Part shown: piece after piece, positions 60,371 through 64,000 of the stretch
Numbering within the stretch: the first letter of the stretch is position 1
How the letters are laid out: the number at the start of each line of letters is the position of its first letter
DNA from: Fistularia commersonii
Taxonomy: Eukaryota > Chordata > Actinopteri > Syngnathiformes > Fistulariidae
Direction: 5' to 3'
Length of the DNA: 64,000 nt
NCBI GenBank assembly: GCA_037954325.1
Contig: JBBMNZ010000034.1
Location: 7,797,501-7,861,500, forward strand
The notes under the pieces: model-generated
Seen by the model: only the letters and a program-made list of their open reading frames with translations
Told to the model about the DNA's origin: nothing
Databases searched by the model: none
Translations under genes and position numbers: made by a program

Positions 60371-63357
60371 GCGCACATACACATATATAGTCTTAAGACC
60401 TTAAGACATTTTATAGCCTTGAACTTTATCACAATATTCTAATTTTCTGAAACCGTCCTGTAGATATCTATAAGATAGAGTTGTGTGGCAGGTTGTGAAT
60501 AACATCAAATCATCATGTACCTTCCAGTTGGCCAGTTCTTGGAACTCAATGATCTTAATGAAACCTCCCATTAGGATACCTGGGGGAAAAAAGAAAAAAA
60601 AGAAATGTTTTAGTTTATCACATTACTTATGAAACCGGCCTGAATACAAGTGTTACGTAACCTGGCGGGGTAAGGTGTTTGTTTGGTTGAGAGATCAAGA
60701 CGCCCAAACAAAGTCTGACGGCAGAGCCGGCATCTTTTGAGAAATTCTACTGCTTTTAGCACTTTTTACAAAGCTCAGCAGAACACATTAATCAAGAGTT
60801 TGACACGAACACGCCAGAGAAGGAGAGATAAGAAAAAAAAAAGACCTGCATGCGCATCAAAACATTCACATGTATAGATTGATGGTTTTGTGCAGAGGAA
60901 GGAAGACAATAAGAGGATGAGGGAGCAGATTTAAAGGAGAGGAAGGAAAAGCAGTGTCTCCCAAACGTGTAAGGATCGTGTTATCTCTGTTTTGTAGAGA
61001 CCTGCTTCAGAGGAAGCAGTTTCTTTGGTCACTGTGACGCGTGAGCCAACAATGCTGTGGGATTTTAAGCCCTCCGAAAGCAAACACCAGACAAGGCGTA
61101 ACCTCATTTGAGGTTTTAACATGAACGCGATGCATTTTGGTTTTGTCCTCTGTCAAAGGTTTTACTAGATTGACAGAAATTGGCAATTAAGATCTGAATA
61201 TACTATTTTTTTGCAACTTAGGTCAAAACATTAGGACAGCCATACTCACATATCCTTGCGTTTGAAGATGAAATTAAATGATATGATATTATTCATCCCT
61301 ATTGTTTCTCTCAACGTGTGGAGTTACTGTACAACTCGCAAATCTGCGTTCTTCGATTTGCGCTGTCATTTTTGAGATCTTGCTCTTTGAAATGCCAACG
61401 GTGGAGGGATGTGAATGAAACGGCGACTTACCGAGGGACACGACAGCAACACTCTCTGGGAGAAAATGCAGCTTGAATTTGATGAGCAGGTGAACCAGTA
61501 TGATGCAGATACCTGAGGCGAGAGCAGAGGCGACTTCACAATGAATATTCAGGACAAACCATGCATATCTGGATCTGGACCGCTGTGTCACACCAACTTA
61601 CATCAGACCGATCACATCCTATCAAATAGGATACAAGGGGTCTTTCTGGCTGCCGTCCCGAAAGCCTCGAATTTTGTCTACTTTTCGCCTATAGAAATTG
61701 CATTTCATCGGAAAAACATGTTTGAAAGCTTCGAACCCTGAGGCTGTTGAATCCGCCACCGCTCACCGTGAAGGGTTGGCGCTCTCTTAAGAGCCTGCTC
61801 AGCAAGAGATAGGGTTTTTTTTTTTCACTTTTCGAGGTACAAAATGACACCGTGACGTGTCTGTGGTTATTAAAATGTCTACATCCTGTCCGGCCACAAC
61901 GGATATCTCAACTAAATATTTAATTTCTCTTGTAAGATCACCATGTTAAGTTGCGTGCAACTTCACATAGTGTTTGAGATGAAGAAGACTTTAGACTGTA
62001 AATTGTGAAGGAAAACGTCCACTACTATAATAAAGACGGTTTCTTTTCTCAAATGACATACAGTAGTTTTTCCTGATTTCCTGATTTAAAAGCGCAAAGA
62101 TCATTAGATTTGTACGGGAAGGAGGGGAGATCAAATGAGTCAGTGTATTAGACCTTCTTATTTTGAAGAATGGGGTCAAATAGACTTGGTTGGGAAAAAA
62201 AAAAAACACGCACACTTAATATGCAGACTAATTAAACAATCGTTTTAGACCCAATAATTGACCCCAATTCGAACAAAACATCTAATAACAACACTAGGGT
62301 ACTTGTTTTCCCACTGAATAATGTATATTAACCCATTTTTTATGAACGGAAAAGCCCAGAATAGCAAAGGCATCTTTTGACCATTCCGGCTTTCAATTAG
62401 CTTGAGTTCATTCGATCAGGTGATCCAAAGAAACGGTGAATGCATTGATGAAGTAAAGGCTCACACAGCTTAGCGGTGTTCACATTCAGAGAAAAAAAAA
62501 GGGTGTACAGAACACGCCACCTAATTTTGAGCATCACGTTAAGAGCGTTTCCTGTGATAGCAAATGAAACCTGCATGGCTCCGTTATTGCATTAAGAGGT
62601 GTTTTCCACCAAAATGATCACGACCAAGTGAAACTCCTTCGAGGCAGTGAAACAAATGACATGTTTTCTGTCTTTTTATAGCCACTAATAACCTTTGAAT
62701 AAATAGTTGAAGATAACATGACATCTAATGTGTCTTAATGATGCATTAACGTATTTGACGATCTATATTTGATGCAGTGTTCTTGGCATACACTCTTCCA
62801 CTGCGAGCATGTGACTCAAACAGCACGAGTGAGAGCGCTGGAGGCACTTAGTGGATCTGAAAAAGTACCTCATAGCCATAAGCAAACTAATGTGTAACCA
62901 TATCCTTTCTGTTACCCACTTCCTTCAGTCTCTTCACACCACCCACATGATTAATTCGATAATAAGCCTAGCTCGCTGAAGATTCAAATCCTGTTTTTCG
63001 ATAAATGACATGTTCAAAACCAACTTGACCACCGCTTCATTGGGGAGACTTTTTCACAAGTACAACATTAACATCTGCCTTTCAAAGTTTGCGTGGTTAG
63101 TAATACATATAGCATGCACAAAACGGCGAGGAATCACACGTATATAATACGAATGAACGCGAAGAGATCACTGACCGATAACAAGGAGGCTAAAAAATAT
63201 CGTCAACCCGCTTGATTGCTCTTCTTCTTGGGCTTTGACGCCCGTCTGAACCGGCAGGATGGGCTTGGGCGTCGGGGGTGCCGGTGTTGTCGGCTTGGTG
63301 CCTGGTGTTGTCGAGTGGATGGTTTCATTGGTTTGACTGTCAGAGTCGTTGGATTTG
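45080..63357 (-). CDS. slc9a8: slc9a8, sodium/hydrogen exchanger 8 (NHE8), 5'-partial, 15 exons in window
   Basis: NHE8 is a multipass antiporter that swaps luminal or extracellular Na+ for H+ in Golgi, late endosomes and apical membranes. Fifteen minus-strand exons with GT-AG borders join in one frame to 575 residues plus a stop, close to the roughly 580 residues known for vertebrate NHE8; only the extreme N terminus is absent. In fragment numbering the signatures are KPILPVQTG in the N-terminal segment, HFLPESVAVVSLG (first helices), PPIIFE at 123-128 (TM4 inhibitor/ion region), SAVDPVATIAIF, the catalytic-type ESILNDAV with N220-D221 (TM5), MSHYTHHNLSPVTQ, GLRGAIPYAL at 416-425 with the conserved TM11 Arg418, and the NHE8 tail LDAKYLNPFFTRRLTQE ending in an acidic stretch and Leu-Leu. 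The sequence GLRGAIPYALSLHL and the short tail separate it from NHE6, NHE7 and NHE9. No frameshift or premature stop is seen. Exon 1 and the promoter lie outside the window. Confidence 0.97.
45281..45975. mobile_element. Decayed DNA element in the last slc9a8 intron
   Basis: CAGCGGAACCTTAACTTATG with GAGCGCATCGATTTACAAAT at the left and ATACACGAGCAAACTGAGTC towards the right resemble a common vertebrate DNA-transposon terminus (TACGAG/TTACGA-type ends). A TG run lies at about 45447-45465. Superfamily uncertain. Confidence 0.4.
46188..46334 (-). CDS. slc9a8: slc9a8 window exon 14 (147 nt), cytoplasmic tail
   Basis: It encodes GDTIESEHLSELTEEEYEAQ, then IYHRQDLKGFMWLDAKYLNP and FFTRRLTQE. Phase 0 at both ends. 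The acceptor is TCCGCCCAG and the donor GAG|GTAAGG. Confidence 0.97.
46335..46927 (-). other. slc9a8 intron between exons 13 and 14
   Basis: Purine-rich on the plus strand (46380-46460), CA run near 46656-46667 and TG run near 46891-46904. No other feature seen. Confidence 0.6.
46928..47148 (-). CDS. slc9a8: slc9a8 window exon 13 (221 nt), GLRGAIPYAL motif
   Basis: The largest exon in the window. It encodes LRGAIPYALSLHLGLEPIEK, a membrane helix (LIGTTTIIIVLFTILFLGGG), TMPLIRIMDIED and a basic linker SRRKNKKDINLSKTQKM that begins the cytoplasmic tail. The acceptor is CCGGGTAG and the donor ATG|GTAGAG. Confidence 0.97.
47149..47808 (-). other. slc9a8 intron between exons 12 and 13
   Basis: Unique sequence. 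A 142-codon plus-strand frame (47386-47814) has no family resemblance and overlaps the end of exon 12, so it is treated as chance. Confidence 0.6.
47809..47920 (-). CDS. slc9a8: slc9a8 window exon 12 (112 nt)
   Basis: It encodes VLVLLGRAVNIFPLSFLLNF, then FRDHKITPKMMFIMWFS. GRAVNIFPLS and FRDHKITPK are NHE8 signatures. The acceptor is CTCCGCAG and the donor G|GTGAGA. Confidence 0.97.
48043..48125 (-). CDS. slc9a8: slc9a8 window exon 11 (83 nt)
   Basis: It completes a glutamate codon and encodes TCVFAFLGLSIFSFPHKFEI, then SFVIWCI. The acceptor has a good pyrimidine tract ending CGTCCTCAG; the donor is ATA|GTAAGT. Confidence 0.96.
48207..48323 (-). CDS. slc9a8: slc9a8 window exon 10 (117 nt)
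   Basis: It encodes IMSILFAGIVMSHYTHHNLS, then PVTQILMQQTLRTVAFMC. The HYTHHNLSP segment is highly characteristic of NHE8 and related intracellular exchangers. The acceptor is ACATGCAG and the donor G|GTCAGT. Confidence 0.97.
48421..48526 (-). CDS. slc9a8: slc9a8 window exon 9 (106 nt)
   Basis: It encodes FLKHFDLRKTPSLEFGMMII, then FAYLPYGLAEGIKLS, and ends one base into a glycine codon. The acceptor is TCTACCAG with little pyrimidine tract and the donor is G|GTCGGT. Confidence 0.95.
48613..48754 (-). CDS. slc9a8: slc9a8 window exon 8 (142 nt)
   Basis: It encodes TAEGFFSRSDNSMVTGWETF, then LQALSYFLKMFFGSAALGTL and TGLISAI. The acceptor is GTCTCGCAG. The donor ATC|GTATCC is weak, and the following intron is only 86 nt. 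The frame continues exactly into the next exon (FLKHFDLRKTPSLEF). Confidence 0.94.
48755..51088 (-). other. slc9a8 intron between exons 7 and 8
   Basis: Contains a 30-nt poly-A run (about 49063-49093), AT-rich sequence to 49250, unique sequence, and a T-rich LINE-type tail at 50130-50515. Confidence 0.7.
50130..50515 (+). mobile_element. LINE 3' tail with internal duplication
   Basis: TTTATTTTTATTTATTTATT and GATTCTTCCCCACTTTACTC-like words occur twice, ending CCCTGGGGATCAATAAAGTA and TCCTGATTCTGATTTT, a standard fish LINE 3' end. Confidence 0.65.
51089..51232 (-). CDS. slc9a8: slc9a8 window exon 7 (144 nt), catalytic ND motif
   Basis: It encodes SFAFGSLISAVDPVATIAIF, then NALNVDPVLNMLVFGESILN and DAVSIVLT. 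The DP and ND pairs are the ion-transport core of CPA1 exchangers. The acceptor is TGTCTTAG and the donor CCAA|GTAAGC. It is the most GC-rich exon in the gene. Confidence 0.97.
51425..51545 (-). repeat. Dispersed repeat in slc9a8 intron
   Basis: TTTATTAATCCCCGTGGGGA, then GGGGAGCAGTTCAGGGTTCA and TGTCTTGCTCAATAACACTT is a common fish dispersed-repeat word order, class unclear. Confidence 0.5.
52034..52058. repeat. Poly-A run
   Basis: About 23 A residues ending 13 bp from exon 6; on the transcribed strand this is poly-U in the following intron. Confidence 0.9.
52071..52105 (-). CDS. slc9a8: slc9a8 window exon 6 (35 nt)
   Basis: A very small exon encoding ADVIYKMTMTD plus two bases of a serine codon. 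The acceptor is CCTCTCAG and the donor AG|GTGAGC. It is too short to stand out as an open reading frame and was placed by its match to the NHE8 segment ADVISKLNMTDS and by phase. Confidence 0.93.
52203..52304 (-). CDS. slc9a8: slc9a8 window exon 5 (102 nt)
   Basis: It encodes GNFFQNIGSITLFAVIGTAI followed by SAFIVGGGIYFLGQ, one transmembrane helix, phase 0 at both ends. The acceptor is TATATCAG and the donor CAG|GTAGGT. Confidence 0.97.
52836..53905 (-). mobile_element. RTE-like LINE, 5'-truncated, in sense orientation inside slc9a8
   Basis: Minus-strand frames follow the usual order of this fish RT family: REELRYCARKSEVSEMYVRL, VEVGLHQGAALSILLFAVVM-like, MMFADGIVICRESREQVEEN, MKVSRSKTEYMCVN, then VRPAMLYGLETFAMTKRQKT, LRFSLGVTRMERIRDESIRG, a GHVQRRD stretch and LPGERSRGRPKRRFMGVVTE. 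At least two frameshifts and an altered palm motif (FADG instead of FADD, 53585-53596) show it is dead. The 3' end reads GGTGACCCCTGAAGGAAAAA, as in the fragments at 1586 and 27340. Clade name is by motif style. Confidence 0.88.
54202..54285 (-). CDS. slc9a8: slc9a8 window exon 4 (84 nt), PPIIFE motif
   Basis: It encodes EEEMFRPNMFFLLLLPPIIF followed by ESGYSLHK, the TM4 region whose PPIIFE is diagnostic of Na+/H+ exchangers. The acceptor is AAAATAG and the donor AAG|GTACGA. A 6.2-kb intron full of transposon remnants precedes it in transcription order. Confidence 0.97.
55431..56623 (+). mobile_element. Decayed pogo/Tc5-like transposon with N-terminal transposase start
   Basis: Left end CTGTATTTTTTCACACTATA, right end GTCGGCAAAATACGG followed by TA at 56624-56625; subterminal AAGGCACAC and GTGCGCCTTAC are inverted. 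An ATG at 55874 opens MVTVKRHAYEAEVKLKAIS, closely like the DNA-binding start of the copy at 25341-26356, and then degenerates. A second MITE sits inside at 56112-56368. Confidence 0.7.
56112..56368 (+). mobile_element. Short pogo-like MITE nested in a related element
   Basis: Reverse-complement copy of the element at 26710-26994: ends CCGTAATTTCTGGATTTTAA and GTCAGGAAATTATGG, TA at 56369-56370, shared interior CATCGGACCGATGAAATGAC (one mismatch to the other copy). About 40 bp of the acidic-tail region is deleted. Confidence 0.85.
58480..58503 (+). repeat. (TG)n microsatellite
   Basis: Uninterrupted TG run within the slc9a8 intron. Confidence 0.9.
60289..60388 (+). repeat. Long (CA)n microsatellite
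   Basis: About 39 CA units followed by CG/CA variants and TATA; the longest pure dinucleotide tract in the window. Confidence 0.97.
60521..60579 (-). CDS. slc9a8: slc9a8 window exon 3 (59 nt)
   Basis: It completes the split glycine and encodes ILMGGFIKIIEFQELANWK. The acceptor is CCCCCAG and the donor AAG|GTACATG. It restores phase 0. Confidence 0.95.
60580..61431 (-). other. slc9a8 intron between exons 2 and 3
   Basis: Unique sequence apart from short A runs; no other feature seen. Confidence 0.6.
61432..61512 (-). CDS. slc9a8: slc9a8 window exon 2 (81 nt)
   Basis: It encodes GICIILVHLLIKFKLHFLPE followed by SVAVVSLG, the first membrane segments of NHE8. The acceptor is CGCCTCAG and the donor G|GTAAGT, an ideal consensus. 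Both borders fall after the first base of a glycine codon, so the exon is a clean 27-codon module. Confidence 0.96.
61513..63175 (-). other. slc9a8 intron between exons 1 and 2
   Basis: Complex non-repetitive sequence; 62390-62840 is AT-rich and repeat-free, as regulatory introns often are. No exon or mobile element recognised. Confidence 0.5.
63176..63357 (-). CDS. slc9a8: slc9a8 window exon 1 (182 nt)
   Basis: The acceptor reads TTTTTCTTGTAG and the donor G|GTCAGTG. The exon enters with one base of a split codon and encodes an S/T/P-rich luminal N terminus containing one sequon (NET), then KPILPVQTG, an acidic EEEQSSG and the start of the first hydrophobic helix (LTIFFSLLVI). It ends one base into a glycine codon. 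The Thr/Pro-rich part differs from the mammalian sequence as I remember it; the KPILPVQTG part is conserved. Confidence 0.93.
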
Positions 63358-64000
63358 CTACAAGAAAAACAGAAATTTAAAAGTTTGCAAAGTAGACGTA
63401 AAATGTCCTTGAAAACGTATTTAATGACATTTATTTCCCATTTAGTATGACCTATTACAGAGGGTACAAATTAAAGAACAGCCTGAAACATTGACAAATT
63501 AGATAGCTTTCAACTGTTAAAAAAATGGAGTGTTCATCTTTGAAGAATAAAAAGATTATTATAATCTGACTTGACAAAAAAAAACAACTGATCGACCAAC
63601 ATTTACTACAACTGCACACAAGCACCACCCTGAACACTACACTAGTTTAGTAACCCTTGGCAGCTTCTGTCTACATTTTTTGTACTATGTACCATTTCAT
63701 ATCCATTTCAACTATATTTTTGAATAGCATAATTTATCATTTGTACATTTCGTGCTTTTTTTGCACTTCTGGTGAGATGATAAACTGCATCTTGTTGCCC
63801 AGTACTCCTACATCTGTCATGACAATAAGGTTAAATCTTATCTAATCTGTGTGGATGATTTCAAATCCAAAGTGCTCCACAGAAACAAATCAGTAAAAGA
63901 ATAAAAAAATATCAGGCACATAGTTGTTTCAGTAAATAAAATAGGTATATCTTTCATAGAAAGGTTGTATTAAAAATTAAAATCAGTAGTACATAAAATG
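63358..64000 (-). other. Upstream slc9a8 intron, 3' part
   Basis: No coding exon is visible here, so the first slc9a8 exon lies beyond the window. A LINE tail occupies about 63640-63845. Confidence 0.6.
63640..63845 (+). mobile_element. LINE 3' tail
   Basis: GCACTTCTGGTGAGATGATA, AACTGCATCTTGTTGCC, then CATGACAATAAGGTTAAATC and TTATCTAATC match a common fish non-LTR 3' end. Confidence 0.65.

Larger units (their letters stand above)
54286..60520 (-). other. slc9a8 6.2-kb intron between exons 3 and 4
   Basis: Holds the pogo nest at 55431-56623, poly-A runs near 57809-57829 and 57984-57999, TG at 58480-58503, a CA tract at 60289-60388 and a LINE-tail fragment at 60390-60445. The rest is unique with no additional exon seen. 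Confidence 0.7.

Noticed and set aside
45080..63357. Assignment of the exchanger to SLC9A6, SLC9A7 or SLC9A9
   Set aside because: The tail LDAKYLNPFFTRRLTQE, the GLRGAIPYALSLHL helix and KPILPVQTG fit NHE8; the other intracellular exchangers differ at the TM11 segment and have longer tails.

Overview
The window is vertebrate nuclear DNA, most likely from a ray-finned fish. The one clear host gene is a teleost-type SLC9A8 (NHE8) split into many GT-AG exons. The rest is a typical teleost mix of long dinucleotide microsatellites, L2/CR1-like and RTE-like LINEs, Penelope-like elements, hAT-type and Tc1/pogo-type DNA transposons and MITEs. I see no bacterial, organellar or viral genome, no CRISPR array and no convincing tRNA or rRNA gene.

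Right third (45080-63357, minus strand): fifteen coding exons of slc9a8 splice in phase to a 575-residue C-terminal part of the endosomal/Golgi and apical Na+/H+ exchanger NHE8, ending at a true stop codon at 45080-45082. Only the start of the protein is missing; the first coding exon must lie beyond position 64000. The introns hold an RTE-like LINE (52836-53905), a decayed pogo-like transposon with a second MITE inside it (55431-56623), LINE tails, a decayed DNA element (45281-45975) and a long CA repeat (60289-60388).

Left two thirds (1-45000): no intact protein-coding gene is recognisable. The region is a graveyard of transposable elements separated by unique, partly GC-rich sequence. Main landmarks: an L2/CR1-like LINE (2690-4056) beside a hAT element (4057-4974); an intact-looking non-autonomous hAT (8707-9390); a Penelope-like GIY-YIG remnant with a hAT copy inside it (10140-11440); a duplicated LINE-tail segment (14154-14870); a foldback MITE split by a LINE tail (18227-19022); a deleted Tc1-like element (20251-20600); a perfect 91-bp inverted repeat (22955-23360); pogo-like elements (25341-26356 and 26710-26994); a second Penelope remnant (33689-34258); a triple nest of LINE inside pogo-MITE inside hAT (36263-38589); and a four-unit tandem array (40201-41345).

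A CRE plus TATA arrangement near 13842-13867, an orphan exon-like open segment at 29197-29277 and an octamer/palindrome pair at 42322-42348 are the only hints of other host function. The most informative structure is the triple nest, because the matching empty site is present 26 kb away in the same window. I did not find a convincing new biological system.
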